64,000 bases of DNA from Angustibacter luteus (GTDB lineage Bacteria > Actinomycetota > Actinomycetes > Actinomycetales > Angustibacteraceae). Position 1 is the stretch's first letter, and every line of letters begins with the position of its first letter. A program made the position numbers and the translations under genes. This document shows, one piece after another, positions 15,938 to 28,613 of this stretch. The stretch lies in NCBI RefSeq assembly GCF_039541115.1, contig NZ_BAABFP010000002.1:930001-994000 (forward strand), given 5' to 3'. Under the pieces are notes generated by a model, which was not told where the DNA came from, made no database searches, and saw only the letters and a list, made by a program, of their open reading frames with translations.

Positions 15938-17235
15938 CAGCGCAGGAACCCTTCGTAGTGCCGCTGCTGGAGCTGGGACTCGATCTGCTTCACGGTCTCC
16001 AGTCCGACGCCCACGATGATCAGGATCGAGGTGCCGCCGAACGGGAAGTTGCTACTCGCACCCACCAGGGCGAGGGCGATGAGGGGGATCATCGACAGCA
16101 CGCCGAGGTAGAGGGCGCCGGGAAGGGTGATCCGGCTGAGGATGTAGTCCAGGTACTCGGCGGTCGGCCGACCGGCCCGGATGCCCGGGATGAAGCCGCC
16201 GTACTTCTTCATGTTGTCGGCGATCTCGTCCGGGTTGAAGGTGATCGCCACGTAGAAGTACGTGAAGAAGATGATCAGGACGAAGTACACGAGCATGTAC
16301 AGCGGGTGGTCGCCGCGCACGAAGTAGCGGTTGATCCAGACGACCCAGTCCGAGGTCTTGTCGTGCTGGAACTGGGCGATCAGGGCCGGCAGGTACAGCA
16401 GCGACGAGGCGAAGATGACCGGGATGACGCCGGCCTGGTTCACCTTGATCGGGATGTACGTGCTGGTGCCGCCGTACTGGCGGCGGCCGATCATCCGCTT
16501 GGCGTACTGCACGGGGACGCGGCGCTGGGACTGCTCGACGAACACGACGGCGCCGACGATCACCAGCCCGATCGCGATGACCAGGAAGAAGACGCTCCAG
16601 CCCTTGGCGGCCTTGATGGCCCACAGGGCGGTCGGGAAGCTCGCGGCGATCTGGGTGAAGATCAGCAGCGACATGCCGTTGCCGATGCCCTTGTCGGTGA
16701 TGAGCTCGCCGAGCCACATGATCAGGCCGGTGCCGGCCGTCATGGTCAGCACCATGATCATGATCGTCGACCAGGAGTCGCTGGGCACCAGGTCGTTGGC
16801 GCAGCCGGGGAACAGCGTCCCGGGGTTGCGCGCGACGGACACCAGCGTCGTGGACTGCAGGACCGCGAGGCCGATCGTCAGGTAGCGGGTGTACTGGGTC
16901 AGCTTGGCGGTGCCCTGCTGACCCTCCTTCTTCAGCGCCTCGAACCGCGGGATGACCACGGTGAGCAGCTGCACGATGATGCTCGCGGTGATGTACGGCA
17001 TGATGCCGAGCGCGAAGACGGACAGCTGGAGCAGTGCGCCGCCGCTGAACATGTTGACCAGGCCCAGGAGCGAGTTGTCCTTGGTCTGGTCGATGCAGGT
17101 GCGCACGGCCGGGTAGGAGATGCCCGGCGTCGGGATCAGCGAGCCCAGCCGGAACAGCGCCATGATCGCCATGGTGAAGAAGATCTTCTTGCGCAGATCA
17201 GGCGTGCGGAATGCCCGTGCGAACGCGGTGAGCAC
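15937..17235 (-). CDS. secY: Protein translocase channel subunit SecY
   Basis: The ten-helix channel of the Sec system. The 432-residue protein keeps FFTMAIMALFRLGSLIPTPG in helix 1 and the plug region, the GTSTYIPIKVNQAGVIPVIFA block, and the cytoplasmic C-terminal ESQLQQRHYEGFLR-like tail. I use the GTG giving (M)LTAFARAFRTPDLR because GGAGG lies just upstream; the frame is open 15 codons further without conservation. A terminator-like hairpin separates it from rplO. Confidence 0.95.
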   Translation of the reverse strand: MLTAFARAFRTPDLRKKIFFTMAIMALFRLGSLIPTPGISYPAVRTCIDQTKDNSLLGLVNMFSGGALLQLSVFALGIMPYITASIIVQLLTVVIPRFEALKKEGQQGTAKLTQYTRYLTIGLAVLQSTTLVSVARNPGTLFPGCANDLVPSDSWSTIMIMVLTMTAGTGLIMWLGELITDKGIGNGMSLLIFTQIAASFPTALWAIKAAKGWSVFFLVIAIGLVIVGAVVFVEQSQRRVPVQYAKRMIGRRQYGGTSTYIPIKVNQAGVIPVIFASSLLYLPALIAQFQHDKTSDWVVWINRYFVRGDHPLYMLVYFVLIIFFTYFYVAITFNPDEIADNMKKYGGFIPGIRAGRPTAEYLDYILSRITLPGALYLGVLSMIPLIALALVGASSNFPFGGTSILIIVGVGLETVKQIESQLQQRHYEGFLR

Positions 17236-17299
17236 GAATCCTCCAAATCCACCGCGGTGGCGGCGTTGACGGCCCGTCACGACGGACCTGCGGACGATA

Positions 17300-17361
17300 A
17301 CACCCCGGAACCCGGCGAGGCGGGGTCCGGGGTGTCAGCCGTGAGCCCGGGTCTCGGGCTC
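17300..17361 (-). terminator. Two hairpins between rplO and secY
   Basis: ACACCCCGGAACCC (17300-17313) pairs with GGGGTCCGGGGTGT (17322-17335) apart from one mismatch, and GAGCCCG pairs with CGGGCTC at 17343-17361. They follow the rplO stop. They probably act as a partial terminator that lowers secY transcription relative to the ribosomal proteins. Confidence 0.6.
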
Positions 17362-17369
17362 GAAGCGGG

Positions 17370-17822
17370 CTACAGCTCGGTTGCGCTGCCCCCGGCCGCG
17401 GCGATCTTGTCCTTCGCCGACGCCGAGAACTTGTGCACGGTGACGTTGACCGCGACCGAGATGTCGCCGGTACCCAGGACCTTCACGGGCTCGCCCTTGC
17501 GGACCGCCCCCTTGGCCACCAGGTCGTCGACGGTCACGTCGCCGCCGTCCGCGTAGAGCTCACCGAGACGGTCGAGGTTGACCACCTGGTACTCCACCCG
17601 GAACGGGTTCTTGAAGCCGCGCAGCTTCGGCAGCCGCATGTGCAGCGGCGTCTGGCCACCCTCGAACGTCGCCGGCACCTGGTAGCGCGCCTTCGTGCCC
17701 TTGGTACCGCGACCCGCGGTCTTGCCCTTGCTGCCCTCACCGCGACCGACCCGGGTCTTGGCCGTCTTGGCCCCCGGTGCCGGGCGAAGGTGGTGCACCT
17801 TCAGCGTGGTGTCCTTGGCCAT
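17370..17822 (-). CDS. rplO: 50S ribosomal protein L15
   Basis: L15 is a late-assembling large-subunit protein with a glycine-rich N-terminal arm. The 150-residue protein has the family's [31 protein letters not shown] arm (split here by trypsin-like basic residues) and the C-terminal [10 protein letters not shown] block. It lies between rpmD and secY. Confidence 0.95.
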   Translation of the reverse strand: MAKDTTLKVHHLRPAPGAKTAKTRVGRGEGSKGKTAGRGTKGTKARYQVPATFEGGQTPLHMRLPKLRGFKNPFRVEYQVVNLDRLGELYADGGDVTVDDLVAKGAVRKGEPVKVLGTGDISVAVNVTVHKFSASAKDKIAAAGGSATEL

Positions 17823-17823
17823 G

Positions 17824-18006
17824 TCAGTCGACCTCCTGGTACGTCACGAGATGAGCCACCGTGGCGATCATGCCGCGGATCTCGGGACGGTCCTCCTTGA
17901 CGACGACGTCGCCGATTCGCTTGAGACCCAGCGTGCGCAGGGTCTCTCTCTGGTTCTGCTTGCCACCGATCGTGGACCGGGTCTGGGTCACCTTGAGGCG
18001 GGCCAT
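17824..18006 (-). CDS. rpmD: 50S ribosomal protein L30
   Basis: A 60-residue large-subunit protein with the family's [20 protein letters not shown] start and [14 protein letters not shown] middle. It overlaps the rpsE stop by one base and sits two bases before rplO, the usual spc order. Confidence 0.95.
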   Translation of the reverse strand: MARLKVTQTRSTIGGKQNQRETLRTLGLKRIGDVVVKEDRPEIRGMIATVAHLVTYQEVD

Positions 18007-18632
18007 CAGGCACCCATCCCAGCGGCCCGGGCCCGCAGCATCGCGGCGGGGGCCACGTGCTCGAGCGGCAGCCCACGGCGGGCGGCCACGGCCTCGGGGC
18101 GCTCAAGGCCCTTCAGCGCGGCCACGGTGGCGTGGACGATGTTGATCGGGTTGTCCGAGCCGAGCGACTTGCTGAGCACGTCGTGGATGCCGGCGCACTC
18201 CAGGACGGCGCGCACCGGACCACCGGCGATGACACCGGTACCCGGGGCCGCCGGACGGAGCAGGACGACACCGGCCGAGGCCTCACCCGTGATGGGGTGC
18301 GGGATGGTGCCCTGGATGCGGGGGACCTTGAAGAACGCCTTCTTGGCTTCCTCAACGCCCTTCGCGATCGCGGCGGGCACCTCCTTGGCCTTGCCGTAGC
18401 CGACGCCCACGGTGCCGTCGCCGTCGCCCACCACGACCAGCGCGGTGAAGCTGAAGCGGCGGCCACCCTTGACGACCTTGGCCACGCGGTTGATCGTCAC
18501 GACGCGCTCGACGTAGACGTTCTTCTCGCCGGAGTCGCGACCACCGCGGCCGCCACCGTCACGACGGTCACGACGCTCGTTGCCACCGGCACCGGCACCG
18601 GCACCGGTTCCACGGCGCTGGGGTCCAGGCAT
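18006..18632 (-). CDS. rpsE: 30S ribosomal protein S5
   Basis: S5 lies at the mRNA entry and contributes to decoding accuracy. The 208-residue protein has an actinobacterial glycine/arginine-rich N-terminal extension. The S5 double-stranded RNA-binding fold ([20 protein letters not shown]) and the C-terminal domain ([19 protein letters not shown]) follow. I start at MPGPQRRG with GAGGAA upstream; the frame runs open to 18800 without conservation. Confidence 0.95.
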   Translation of the reverse strand: MPGPQRRGTGAGAGAGGNERRDRRDGGGRGGRDSGEKNVYVERVVTINRVAKVVKGGRRFSFTALVVVGDGDGTVGVGYGKAKEVPAAIAKGVEEAKKAFFKVPRIQGTIPHPITGEASAGVVLLRPAAPGTGVIAGGPVRAVLECAGIHDVLSKSLGSDNPINIVHATVAALKGLERPEAVAARRGLPLEHVAPAAMLRARAAGMGA

Positions 18633-18687
18633 CAGACGTTCCTCTTCTCTGCGACTACGGAGTTGGCCTCGAGGGCGTTGGTCGGCA

Positions 18688-19062
18688 TCACAGCGCCAGG
18701 CCCCCCTCGCGGGCGCCGTCGGCGATCGCCGCGACCCGGCCGTGGTACTTGTTGCCGGCGCGGTCGAACACGACGGACTCGACACCCGCGCTCTTCGCAC
18801 GGTCGGCCAGCAGCTCGCCGACCTTGCGGGCCTTCGCGGTCTTGTCGCCGTCCAGGGCGCGCACGTCCGGCTCCATGGTGGACGCCGACGCCAGGGTCAC
18901 GCCCTGGGTGTCGTCGACCACCTGCACGAAGACGTGCCGGGTGGAGCGGGAGACGACCAGGCGAGGACGCGCTGCCGTGCCGGAGATCTTCTTGCGGACC
19001 CGCAGGTGACGACGGCCACGTGCGGCCACCTTGCCCTTGGCCCGCTTGACGGTCACTGCCAT
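18688..19062 (-). CDS. rplR: 50S ribosomal protein L18
   Basis: L18 binds 5S rRNA together with L5 and L25. The 124-residue protein has the basic N-terminal [20 protein letters not shown] block, a typical [17 protein letters not shown] strand pair, and the C-terminal [20 protein letters not shown]. It lies between rplF and rpsE. Confidence 0.95.
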   Translation of the reverse strand: MAVTVKRAKGKVAARGRRHLRVRKKISGTAARPRLVVSRSTRHVFVQVVDDTQGVTLASASTMEPDVRALDGDKTAKARKVGELLADRAKSAGVESVVFDRAGNKYHGRVAAIADGAREGGLAL

Positions 19063-19065
19063 GAC

Positions 19066-19605
19066 TTACTTCCCAGCCTTTCCGACCTTGCGGCGGATGT
19101 GCTCGCCGGCGTACCGCACGCCCTTGCCCTTGTACGGGTCAGGCTTGCGCAGCTTGCGGATGTTGGCGGCGACCTCGCCGACCTGCTGCTTGTCGATGCC
19201 CTGGACGCTGAGGCGCAGCGGGCCGTCGGTGGTGAAGCTGATCCCCGCGGGGGCCTTCACCGTGATGGAGTGGCTGTAGCCGAGCGCGAACTCGAGGTCG
19301 GAGCCCTTGGCCACCACGCGGTAGCCGGTGCCGACGATCTCGAGCTTCTTCTCGTAGCCGTTCGTGACGCCCTCGACCATGTTGGCGATGAGCGTGCGGG
19401 TCAGGCCGTGCAGCGAGCGGTTGCGGCGCTCGTCGTCCGGGCGCGTGACGTTGATCGTGCCGTCGTCGTCGCGAGCGACGACGATCGGCGTGGCCACGGT
19501 GTGCGACAGGGAGCCCTTGGGGCCCTTGACGTGCACGTCCTGACCGTCGATGGTCACCTCGACGCCCGAAGGCACGGTGACAGGGAGTCGACCGATGCGA
19601 GACAT
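19066..19605 (-). CDS. rplF: 50S ribosomal protein L6
   Basis: L6 sits near the factor-binding centre of the large subunit. The 179-residue protein starts [17 protein letters not shown] and has the two L6 repeats, with [20 protein letters not shown] in the linker and [18 protein letters not shown] at the C-terminus. Confidence 0.96.
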   Translation of the reverse strand: MSRIGRLPVTVPSGVEVTIDGQDVHVKGPKGSLSHTVATPIVVARDDDGTINVTRPDDERRNRSLHGLTRTLIANMVEGVTNGYEKKLEIVGTGYRVVAKGSDLEFALGYSHSITVKAPAGISFTTDGPLRLSVQGIDKQQVGEVAANIRKLRKPDPYKGKGVRYAGEHIRRKVGKAGK

Positions 19606-19617
19606 GGTTTCCCTCCC

Positions 19618-20013
19618 TTACCAGACGTAGGCGAGGACTTCCCCACCCACGCCCTTCTGAGTCGCCTGACGGTCGGTGAGCAGACCCGAGGACGTCGACA
19701 GGATCGCGACGCCCAGGCCGCCGAGCACCTTCGGCAGGTTGGTGGACTTGGCGTAGACCCGCAGGCCGGGCTTCGACACGCGGCGGATGCCGGCGATCGA
19801 GCGCTCGCGGCTCGGGCCGTACTTGAGCTCGATCACGAGCTTCTTGCCCACCTCGGCGTCCTCGACGGCCCAGGAGGAGATGTACCCCTCGGCCTCCAGG
19901 ATCTCGGCGATGTGGGACTTCAGCTTGCTGAACGGCATGGCCACGGAGTCGTGGTACGCCGAGTTGGCGTTCCGCAGACGCGTGAGCATGTCTGCGATGG
20001 GGTCGGTCATCAT
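19618..20013 (-). CDS. rpsH: 30S ribosomal protein S8
   Basis: S8 binds the central domain of 16S rRNA, and in E. coli it also represses the spc operon. The 131-residue protein starts with two methionines ([17 protein letters not shown]), either of which could be the start. It ends with the conserved [17 protein letters not shown] and GGEVLAYVW blocks. Confidence 0.96.
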   Translation of the reverse strand: MMTDPIADMLTRLRNANSAYHDSVAMPFSKLKSHIAEILEAEGYISSWAVEDAEVGKKLVIELKYGPSRERSIAGIRRVSKPGLRVYAKSTNLPKVLGGLGVAILSTSSGLLTDRQATQKGVGGEVLAYVW

Positions 20014-20081
20014 CGGGCTTTCCTGCCCTTCCTCACCGTGGTTTCACGAGCCGACGTGGCTCAGGACCTGCGGTGTAGTGG

Positions 20082-20267
20082 TTACCAGCTGCTCTTGGTG
20101 ACGCCCGGCAGCTCGCCGCGGTGTGCCATCTCGCGAAGGCAGATGCGGCAGAGGCCGAACTTGCGGTACACGGAGTGCGGACGGCCGCACCGCTGGCACC
20201 GGGTGTAGCCACGGACCTTGAACTTGGGCTTGGCCGCGGCCTTGTTGACTAGGGACGTCTTCGCCAC
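20082..20267 (-). CDS. rpsN: 30S ribosomal protein S14, type Z (zinc)
   Basis: A 61-residue small-subunit protein of the short zinc-binding type, with paired CxxC motifs in RCQRCGR and [17 protein letters not shown]. Its place between rplE and rpsH is the usual one for the type-Z gene. Confidence 0.96.
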   Translation of the reverse strand: MAKTSLVNKAAAKPKFKVRGYTRCQRCGRPHSVYRKFGLCRICLREMAHRGELPGVTKSSW

Positions 20268-20268
20268 G

Positions 20269-20838
20269 TCAGTTCTCCTTGAACGGGAAGCCGAGCTGCT
20301 TCAGCAGCGCCCGACCCTCGTCGTCGTTGTTCGCGGTCGTCACGACCGTGATGTCCATGCCGCGCACGCGGTCGATCCGGTCCTGGTCGATCTCGTGGAA
20401 CATCGACTGCTCGTTGAGACCGAAGGTGTAGTTGCCGTTCCCGTCGAACTGCTTCGGCGACAGGCCGCGGAAGTCACGGATGCGGGGCAGCGCCGTGGAC
20501 ACCAGACGGTCCAGGAACTCCCACATCCGGTCGCCGCGCAGCGTGGTGTGCGCGCCGATCGGCATGCCCTCACGGAGCTTGAACTGCGCGATGGACTTGC
20601 GGGCCTTGGTCACGACCGGCTTCTGACCGGTGATCGCGGTGAGGTCCTTGACCGCACCCTCGATCAGCTTCGAGTCGCGAGCCGCCTCGCCGACGCCCAT
20701 GTTGACGACGACCTTGACGACGCCGGGCACCTGCATGACGTTCCCGAAACCGAACTGCTCGGTCAGGTTCGCGATGATCTCGTCGCGGTACTTCTGCTTC
20801 AGCCGCGGCAGCGCGCGGGCCTCAGTGGTGGCAGTCAT
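20269..20838 (-). CDS. rplE: 50S ribosomal protein L5
   Basis: L5 binds 5S rRNA and contacts P-site tRNA at the central protuberance. The 189-residue protein has [16 protein letters not shown], the loop [18 protein letters not shown], and the C-terminal [20 protein letters not shown]. One base separates it from rpsN, and its start overlaps the rplX stop. Confidence 0.96.
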   Translation of the reverse strand: MTATTEARALPRLKQKYRDEIIANLTEQFGFGNVMQVPGVVKVVVNMGVGEAARDSKLIEGAVKDLTAITGQKPVVTKARKSIAQFKLREGMPIGAHTTLRGDRMWEFLDRLVSTALPRIRDFRGLSPKQFDGNGNYTFGLNEQSMFHEIDQDRIDRVRGMDITVVTTANNDDEGRALLKQLGFPFKEN

Positions 20839-21203
20839 CAGACGTCCTTCCCCGACCGCTTGGCCACGCGCACGCGGACGGTGCGCTCGCGGCCGTCACG
20901 CTCGACGGTCTCGGTGCGGTACCCGACCCGGGTGCGCTTCTTGGTCTCGGGGTCGACCAGCTGGACGTTGCTGATGTGCAGCGCCGCCTCCTGGGTGATG
21001 ATCCCGCCGGTCTTGGCGCCACGGCCGGACGTGCCGACCTTGGTGTGCCGCTTGACCTGGCGAACGCCCTCGACGAGCACCCGCTGGCGCTCGACGTCGA
21101 CGCTGATCACCTTGCCCTGCTTGCCGCGGTCGCCGCCGTTCTTCTGCGAGCGACCGGTGATGACCTCGACGAGGTCACCCTTCTTGATCTTCATCTTCGC
21201 CAT
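20838..21203 (-). CDS. rplX: 50S ribosomal protein L24
   Basis: L24 is an early assembly initiator of the large subunit near the tunnel exit. The 121-residue protein has the KOW motif in [26 protein letters not shown] and a later [16 protein letters not shown]. It is slightly longer than the E. coli protein because of a basic C-terminus, common in actinobacteria. Confidence 0.95.
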   Translation of the reverse strand: MAKMKIKKGDLVEVITGRSQKNGGDRGKQGKVISVDVERQRVLVEGVRQVKRHTKVGTSGRGAKTGGIITQEAALHISNVQLVDPETKKRTRVGYRTETVERDGRERTVRVRVAKRSGKDV

Positions 21204-21205
21204 GG

Positions 21206-21574
21206 TCAGAGCACCTCCGGCGCAAGGGACACGATCTTCATGAACTTCTTGTCGCGCAGCTCGCGACCGACCGGCCCGAAGATGCGCGTCCCGCGCGGGT
21301 CGCCGTCGCCCTTGAGGATGACGGCTGCGTTCTCGTCGAAGCGGATGTATGAACCGTCCGGCCGCCGGCGCTCCTTGCTGGTGCGCACGATGACCGCCTT
21401 GACGACGTCGCCCTTCTTGACGTTGCCGCCGGGGATGGCGTCCTTGACGGTGGCGACGATGACGTCACCGATACCCGCGTAGCGCCGACCCGAGCCACCG
21501 AGAACGCGGATGCACAGGATCTGCTTGGCACCCGTGTTGTCGGCGACCTTGAGTCGCGACTCCTGCTGGATCAC
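21206..21574 (-). CDS. rplN: 50S ribosomal protein L14
   Basis: L14 forms bridges to the small subunit. The 122-residue protein starts [20 protein letters not shown] and has the [20 protein letters not shown] block and the C-terminal [19 protein letters not shown]. It matches the family in length. Confidence 0.96.
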   Translation of the reverse strand: MIQQESRLKVADNTGAKQILCIRVLGGSGRRYAGIGDVIVATVKDAIPGGNVKKGDVVKAVIVRTSKERRRPDGSYIRFDENAAVILKGDGDPRGTRIFGPVGRELRDKKFMKIVSLAPEVL

Positions 21575-21635
21575 TACTAACTCCTGTCGTCGCGCTGGTT
21601 CTCGCAGTACGAGCCTTGCGGAACTGGTGTTGGGA

Positions 21636-21938
21636 CTACTTGGCCTTCTCGAGGATCTCCACGACGCGCCAGCGCTTGGTGGCTGACAGCGGGCGGGTCT
21701 CCATGATCACCACGAGGTCGCCAGCGCCGGCCGAGTTGTCCTCGTCGTGCGCCTTGACCTTGCTGGTGCGTCGCAGGACCTTGCCGTAGAGCGCGTGCTT
21801 GACGCGGTCCTCGACCTCGACCACGACGGTCTTGTCCATCTTGTCGCTCACCACGTAACCACGGCGGGTCTTGCGGTTCGCGCGGTCGACGGTCTCGGTG
21901 CTGGTGCTCACGGTGTCCTTCTCGTTCTTCTCACTCAT
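21636..21938 (-). CDS. rpsQ: 30S ribosomal protein S17
   Basis: S17 is an OB-fold protein that binds 16S rRNA helix 11. The 100-residue protein has a 20-residue acidic, threonine-rich N-terminal extension before the core ([51 protein letters not shown]). Its start overlaps the rpmC stop by four bases (ATGA). Confidence 0.95.
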   Translation of the reverse strand: MSEKNEKDTVSTSTETVDRANRKTRRGYVVSDKMDKTVVVEVEDRVKHALYGKVLRRTSKVKAHDEDNSAGAGDLVVIMETRPLSATKRWRVVEILEKAK

Positions 21939-22174
21939 GCCTGGCCCTCCGAACGGGTCCGGATGCCGAGCTCGTACTCGCGCAGCACCGTGTAGATGCG
22001 GGCGATGTCACGACGGACGGCGCGCAGCCGACCGTGGCTCTCGAGCTGGCCGGTGGCCGACTGGAAGCGCAGGTTGAACAGCTCTTCCTTGGCCTTGCGC
22101 AGCTCTTCGACGAGGCGCTCCTCGGTCATCTCGGCCAGGGCCGAGGTGGTGAGGTCCTTGGAACCAACGGACAT
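21935..22174 (-). CDS. rpmC: 50S ribosomal protein L29
   Basis: L29 is a two-helix protein at the tunnel exit where targeting factors dock. The 79-residue protein has the family block [22 protein letters not shown] and [16 protein letters not shown]. One base overlaps rplP. Confidence 0.95.
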   Translation of the reverse strand: MSVGSKDLTTSALAEMTEERLVEELRKAKEELFNLRFQSATGQLESHGRLRAVRRDIARIYTVLREYELGIRTRSEGQA

Positions 22175-22593
22175 CAGAGGTCACCGCCTTCACGCCGCAC
22201 GAAGCGGCACTTCATGGGGAGCTTGTGCATCGCACGCAGCATGGCCTCGCGGGCGATGGGCTCCGGGACGCCGGACAGCTCGAACATCACGCGTCCGGGC
22301 TTGACGTTGGCGATCCACCACTCCGGCGAACCCTTACCGGAACCCATGCGGGTCTCGGCAGGCTTCTTGGTCAGCGGACGGTCCGGGTAGATGTTGATCC
22401 ACACCTTGCCGCCACGCTTGATGTGCCGGGTCATGGCGATACGCGCGGACTCGATCTGCCGGTTGGTGACGTAGGCGGGCTCGAGAGCCTGGATGCCGTA
22501 GTCGCCGAAGGCGATCGTGGTGCCGCCCTTGGCAGCGCCCGAGCGACCCGGGTGGTGCTGCTTGCGGTGCTTCACACGACGAGGGATCAGCAT
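22174..22593 (-). CDS. rplP: 50S ribosomal protein L16
   Basis: L16 helps position A-site tRNA in the large subunit. The 139-residue protein starts [19 protein letters not shown] and has [17 protein letters not shown] and the conserved [19 protein letters not shown]. Its gene lies between rpsC and rpmC. Confidence 0.96.
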   Translation of the reverse strand: MLIPRRVKHRKQHHPGRSGAAKGGTTIAFGDYGIQALEPAYVTNRQIESARIAMTRHIKRGGKVWINIYPDRPLTKKPAETRMGSGKGSPEWWIANVKPGRVMFELSGVPEPIAREAMLRAMHKLPMKCRFVRREGGDL

Positions 22594-22596
22594 GCC

Positions 22597-23424
22597 TCAG
22601 CCCTCCGTTGCCGGGGTAGCGGCGGCCTCGGCCGCCGGAGCGGTCTCGGTGCCGGCCGGCGCGTCGGCGCGAGCGCCACGGGTCGGACGGTCACCACGGG
22701 CGCCACGAGCCGGACGGTCGCTGCGGTCGCTGCGCGGGCCACGGGGCGCCCGCGGCGCAGCGGCCTGCTGCTGCGCGAGCTCCTTGGCCGTGACGTCGCC
22801 CTTGTAGATCCACACCTTGACGCCGATGCGACCGAACGTCGTCCGGGCCTCGTACAGGCCGTAGTCGATGTTGGCGCGCAGCGTGTGCAGCGGGACGCGA
22901 CCCTCGCGGTAGAACTCCGAGCGCGACATCTCGGCGCCACCGAGGCGGCCCGAGCACTGCACCCGGATGCCCTTGGCACCGGCGCGCAGCGAGCTCTGCA
23001 TGCCCTTGCGCATCGCGCGTCGGAACGACACGCGGGCGCTGAGCTGCTCGGCGATGCCCTGGGCGACCAACTGCGCGTCGATCTCGGGGTTCTTGACCTC
23101 GAGGATGTTCAGCTGGACCTGCTTGCCCGTGAGCTTCTCGAGCTCGCCGCGGATGCGGTCGGCCTCCGCGCCGCGACGGCCGATGACGATGCCCGGCCGG
23201 GCGGTGTGGATGTCGACGCGGACGCGGTCACGCGTGCGCTCGATCTCGACCTTGGAGATGCCGGCCCGCTCCATGCCCGTGGACATGAGCTTGCGGATCG
23301 CGACGTCTTCCTTCACGTAGTCGCGGTAGCGCTGGCCCGGCTTGGTGCTGTCGGCGAACCAACGGCTCTTGTGGTCGGTGGTGATGCCGAGTCGGAACCC
23401 GTGCGGGTTGACCTTCTGTCCCAC
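22597..23424 (-). CDS. rpsC: 30S ribosomal protein S3 with basic C-terminal extension
   Basis: S3 lines the mRNA entry and unwinds structured mRNA with S4 and S5. The 275-residue protein has [14 protein letters not shown], a KH domain ([20 protein letters not shown]) and the C-terminal domain. After about residue 215 it has an extension rich in R, A, P and D, which is commonly seen in actinobacterial S3. Confidence 0.95.
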   Translation of the reverse strand: MGQKVNPHGFRLGITTDHKSRWFADSTKPGQRYRDYVKEDVAIRKLMSTGMERAGISKVEIERTRDRVRVDIHTARPGIVIGRRGAEADRIRGELEKLTGKQVQLNILEVKNPEIDAQLVAQGIAEQLSARVSFRRAMRKGMQSSLRAGAKGIRVQCSGRLGGAEMSRSEFYREGRVPLHTLRANIDYGLYEARTTFGRIGVKVWIYKGDVTAKELAQQQAAAPRAPRGPRSDRSDRPARGARGDRPTRGARADAPAGTETAPAAEAAATPATEG

Positions 23425-23825
23425 TAGCGGGTCCTCCCCTTCGTGGCGGCCTTCGTGCTCTGGCCGGTGGTGTCGGTGTCGACGGTGCCCACGACCACGG
23501 TGATGTGGCTCGTGCGCTTGCGGATCCGGTAGGCACGCCCCTGGGCGCGCGGCCGGAACCGCTTCATGGTCGGTCCTTCGTCGACGTACGCGGCCTGGAC
23601 GACCAGGTCACGCTCGTCGAAGGCCTCGGAGGCCTTGTCCGCCTTGACCCGCGCGTTCGCGACGGCGCTGAGCAGCACCTTGCGAATCGGCTCGCTGGCC
23701 GCCTGCGGAGCGAACTGCAGCACCGCGGAGGCCTGCGTCGCATCCTTGCCTCGAATGAGGGCGACGACGCGCCGGGCCTTCTGGGGCGTGACACGGACGT
23801 ACCGCGCCTGCGCCTTGGCTTCCAT
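23424..23825 (-). CDS. rplV: 50S ribosomal protein L22
   Basis: L22 has a long loop forming part of the exit tunnel and is a site of macrolide-resistance changes. The 133-residue protein has [20 protein letters not shown] and the loop block [22 protein letters not shown] with no obvious insertion or deletion. It overlaps rpsC by one base. Confidence 0.95.
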   Translation of the reverse strand: MEAKAQARYVRVTPQKARRVVALIRGKDATQASAVLQFAPQAASEPIRKVLLSAVANARVKADKASEAFDERDLVVQAAYVDEGPTMKRFRPRAQGRAYRIRKRTSHITVVVGTVDTDTTGQSTKAATKGRTR

Positions 23826-23878
23826 TGCTGTCCCTTGTCTCTCGGTGAGTTTCGTTGTGTCCGGTGAGTGCCGGCGCG

Positions 23879-24160
23879 TCAGCGCCGGCGACCCTTGCGG
23901 TCGTCCTTCTCGTGCCCGCGGAAGGTGCGGGTCGGAGCGAACTCACCGAGCTTGTGGCCGACCATCGACTCGGTCACGAAGACCGGGACGTGCTTGCGGC
24001 CGTCGTGGACGGCGATCGTGTGACCGAGCATGTCCGGCACGATCATCGAGCGCCGGGACCAGGTCTTGATGACGTTCTTGGTCCCCTTCTCGTTCTGCAC
24101 GTCCACCTTCTTCTGCAGGTGGTCGTCGACGAAGGGGCCCTTCTTCAGACTACGAGGCAT
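23879..24160 (-). CDS. rpsS: 30S ribosomal protein S19
   Basis: S19 is in the 30S head next to S13. The 93-residue protein starts [18 protein letters not shown] and has [21 protein letters not shown] and [14 protein letters not shown], matching the family end to end. Confidence 0.96.
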   Translation of the reverse strand: MPRSLKKGPFVDDHLQKKVDVQNEKGTKNVIKTWSRRSMIVPDMLGHTIAVHDGRKHVPVFVTESMVGHKLGEFAPTRTFRGHEKDDRKGRRR

Positions 24161-24173
24161 GTGTCAGGGCTCC

Positions 24174-25010
<837 letters not shown>

Positions 25011-25051
25011 AGCTCAAAGTCCTCTTCGAAGTTCTCTCGTCGGCAGCCCGG

Positions 25052-25363
25052 TCAGGAGACCGGACCCCCGAAGATGTCGATGGACCCCTCGCTCAGGGTC
25101 ACGATCGCCCGCTTGGTGTCCTTGCGCTTGCCCATGCCGAACCGCGTACGACGGGTCTTGCCCTTGCGGTTCAGCGTGTTGACCGACTTGACCTTGACGC
25201 CGAACACCTGCTCGACCGCGATCTTGATCTCGGTCTTGTTGGCGCGCGGGTCCACGACGAAGGTGTAGGCACCCTCGTCGAGCAGGCCGTAGCTCTTCTC
25301 GGACACCACGGGGGCGAGCAGGATGTCCCGCGGGTTCTTCTGCACGGTGTACTCGGTGCTCAC
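25052..25363 (-). CDS. rplW: 50S ribosomal protein L23
   Basis: L23 lies at the tunnel exit and is the docking site of trigger factor and SRP. The 103-residue protein has [19 protein letters not shown] and [20 protein letters not shown]. It overlaps the rplD stop by four bases (ATGA). Confidence 0.95.
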   Translation of the reverse strand: MSTEYTVQKNPRDILLAPVVSEKSYGLLDEGAYTFVVDPRANKTEIKIAVEQVFGVKVKSVNTLNRKGKTRRTRFGMGKRKDTKRAIVTLSEGSIDIFGGPVS

Positions 25364-26049
25364 TTCGCGGCCTCCTCGTCAGCAGCCTCGGACTCGGTCG
25401 CGACGGCCTTGGCGCTCTTGCCCTTGACGGGCCCGGCGACGAAGGCGTCGAACGCACCGGACGTGAAGACCACGTCGTCGGCGCACAGCACGTCGTAGGT
25501 GTTCAGCTGGTCGGGCACGATCACGTGCACGCGGTCGACGTTCGACAGGCTCTTCCAGCCCGTCACGTCGGCGCGCTCGACCACCACGAGCAGGTGCTTG
25601 CGGTCGGACACGGCGGCCAGGGCCGCGACAGCGCCCTTGGTCGACGGCGCGTCACCCTCGACGAGCGAGGAGAGCACGTGCACGCGGCCGTTGCGCGCCC
25701 GGTCGGACAGGGCCCCGCGCAGGGCGGCGACCTTCATCTTCTTCGGGGTGCGCTGGCTGTAGTCGCGCGGCTGCGGGCCGTGCACCACGCCACCGCCGGC
25801 GAACTGCGGCGCGCGGGTCGAGCCCTGGCGGGCGCGACCGGTGCCCTTCTGCCGGTACGGCTTGCGGCCACCGCCGCGAACCTCGCCGCGGGTCTTGGTG
25901 GAGTGCGTGCCCTGGCGGGCCGCGGCCTGCTGGGCCACCACGACCTGGTGGATCAGCGGCACGTTGGTCTGCACGTCGAAGATCTCGGCGGGCAGCTCGA
26001 CCGAACCGGAAGTCTCACCGGCCGGGGAGAGGACGTCGATCGTCGTCAT
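25360..26049 (-). CDS. rplD: 50S ribosomal protein L4
   Basis: L4 has an extended loop in the exit tunnel and, in E. coli, represses the S10 operon. The 229-residue protein has [36 protein letters not shown], and an unconserved alanine- and glutamate-rich C-terminal tail. Confidence 0.95.
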   Translation of the reverse strand: MTTIDVLSPAGETSGSVELPAEIFDVQTNVPLIHQVVVAQQAAARQGTHSTKTRGEVRGGGRKPYRQKGTGRARQGSTRAPQFAGGGVVHGPQPRDYSQRTPKKMKVAALRGALSDRARNGRVHVLSSLVEGDAPSTKGAVAALAAVSDRKHLLVVVERADVTGWKSLSNVDRVHVIVPDQLNTYDVLCADDVVFTSGAFDAFVAGPVKGKSAKAVATESEAADEEAAK

Positions 26050-26053
26050 GGCG

Positions 26054-26710
26054 TCAGGCCCCCTTCACAACGAGCTTGGCAGCGGTCTTGACCAGCACGA
26101 CGCCGCCCTTGGGGCCGGGAACGGCGCCCTTGATGAGCAGCAGGCCCTTGTCGGCGTCGATGGCGTGCACGGTCAGGTTCTGGGTGGTCTTGCGGACGTG
26201 GCCCATGCGGCCGGCCATCTTCAGACCCTTGAACACGCGGCCGGGCGTCGAGGCCCCGCCGATGGAACCGGGCTTGCGGTGGTTGCGGTGCGCACCGTGG
26301 GAGGCGCCGACGCCGTGGAAGCCGTGACGCTTCATGACACCGGCCGTGCCCTTGCCCTTCGTGGTGCCGACGACATCGACCTTCTGGCCGGCCTCGAACA
26401 CCTCGACGGTGAGCTCCTGCCCGAGGGCGTACTCACCGGCATCGGCGGTACGCAGCTCGACCAGGTGGCGACGCGGGGTGACACCGGCCTTCGCGAAGTG
26501 ACCGGCCATCGGCTGGTTCACCTTGCGAGGGTCGATCGCGCCGTACGCGATCTGGACGGCGTCGTAGCCGTCGCTGTCGGAGGTACGGACCTGGGTGACG
26601 ACGCACGGCCCGGCCTGGACGACGGTGACCGGAACCAGCCGGCCGTTCTCGTCCCAGACCTGGGTCATGCCGAGCTTCTCACCCAGGACGCCCTGAATCT
26701 GCTTGGTCAT
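26054..26710 (-). CDS. rplC: 50S ribosomal protein L3
   Basis: L3 initiates large-subunit assembly and reaches towards the peptidyl-transferase centre. The 218-residue protein has [19 protein letters not shown], the conserved [19 protein letters not shown] loop, and [14 protein letters not shown]. It follows rpsJ by eleven bases. Confidence 0.96.
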   Translation of the reverse strand: MTKQIQGVLGEKLGMTQVWDENGRLVPVTVVQAGPCVVTQVRTSDSDGYDAVQIAYGAIDPRKVNQPMAGHFAKAGVTPRRHLVELRTADAGEYALGQELTVEVFEAGQKVDVVGTTKGKGTAGVMKRHGFHGVGASHGAHRNHRKPGSIGGASTPGRVFKGLKMAGRMGHVRKTTQNLTVHAIDADKGLLLIKGAVPGPKGGVVLVKTAAKLVVKGA

Positions 26711-26721
26711 TGAAAGGTCCC

Positions 26722-27030
26722 TTAGAGCTTGATCTCGATGTTCACGTCCGCCGGCAGGTCGAGACGCATGAGCGAGTCGACAGCCTTGGGCGTGGGATCG
26801 ATGATGTCGATGAGGCGCTTGTGGGTGCGCATCTCGAAGTGCTCGCGGCTGTCCTTGTACTTGTGCGGCGAACGGATGACGCAGTAGACGTTCTTCTCCG
26901 TAGGCAGCGGCACCGGACCAACGACCGTCGCACCAGCGCGCGTCACCGTGTCGACGATCTTGCGCGCCGAGCTGTCGATGACCTCGTGGTCGTAGGACTT
27001 CAGCCGGATGCGGATCTTCTGTCCCGCCAT
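26722..27030 (-). CDS. rpsJ: 30S ribosomal protein S10
   Basis: S10 is part of the 30S head and, as NusE, of transcription antitermination complexes. The 102-residue protein starts [19 protein letters not shown] and has [11 protein letters not shown] and [16 protein letters not shown]. The frame is open 74 codons upstream, but only this start is conserved. It is the first gene of the long S10-spc run. Confidence 0.96.
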   Translation of the reverse strand: MAGQKIRIRLKSYDHEVIDSSARKIVDTVTRAGATVVGPVPLPTEKNVYCVIRSPHKYKDSREHFEMRTHKRLIDIIDPTPKAVDSLMRLDLPADVNIEIKL

Positions 27031-27369
27031 CGCTTCGGTTAACTCTCTCTCGCTGCTCGGTGTCCCGGTTCGGCGGTAGCCGCTCCGGGTGGCGACCTCG
27101 CCGACCCCCGAGGTCGGGCGTGTCGCGCTCGCGCCACGCGCCGAAGCTGACATCTTTCGATGCCGTCCTCGTCGGGTCTTCTTGGTCACCGGCCTGGGCC
27201 GGACGTCGACACGCCTTCCCCGCCGTGAGGCGGAGCGCCGAGGGCCGCCCACCGTGGTGGTCAGCCGCGCCGGGGCGCGTCGAGCAACTTGTCTATTGTG
27301 CCAGAGCGACCGGCCGCTTGGCGAATCCGCTCAGTGCGGCCGCCGTGCGCAGGTCCCCCGGCCATGCCG
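27031..27369 (-). promoter_or_regulatory. S10 operon promoter and leader
   Basis: This 340-base stretch between tuf and rpsJ holds no convincing gene. On the minus strand a -10-like CACAAT lies at 27295-27300, followed by AGACAAGTTGCTCG, a sequence I associate with actinobacterial ribosomal-protein promoters from memory; the -35 is unclear. The leader of about 260 bases contains the stems CGCGCC/GGCGCG (27266-27279) and CCGACC/GGTCGG (27101-27117). These could serve in autoregulation. Confidence 0.4.
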
Positions 27370-27398
27370 CGGGGCTCGGGCGGTGCGCCCGAGCCCCG
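27370..27398 (-). terminator. Terminator of tuf
   Basis: CGGGGCTCGGGC and GCCCGAGCCCCG form a perfect 12-pair stem around a five-base loop, just after the tuf stop. There is no U-run. Confidence 0.8.
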
Positions 27399-27416
27399 TG
27401 GCCGGTGGTGCTGGTG

Positions 27417-28613
<1,197 letters not shown>

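Noticed and set aside
18632-18800. 56-residue N-terminal extension of S5
   Set aside because: It is unconserved, overlaps the rplR end, and the conserved MPGPQ start has its own ribosome-binding site.
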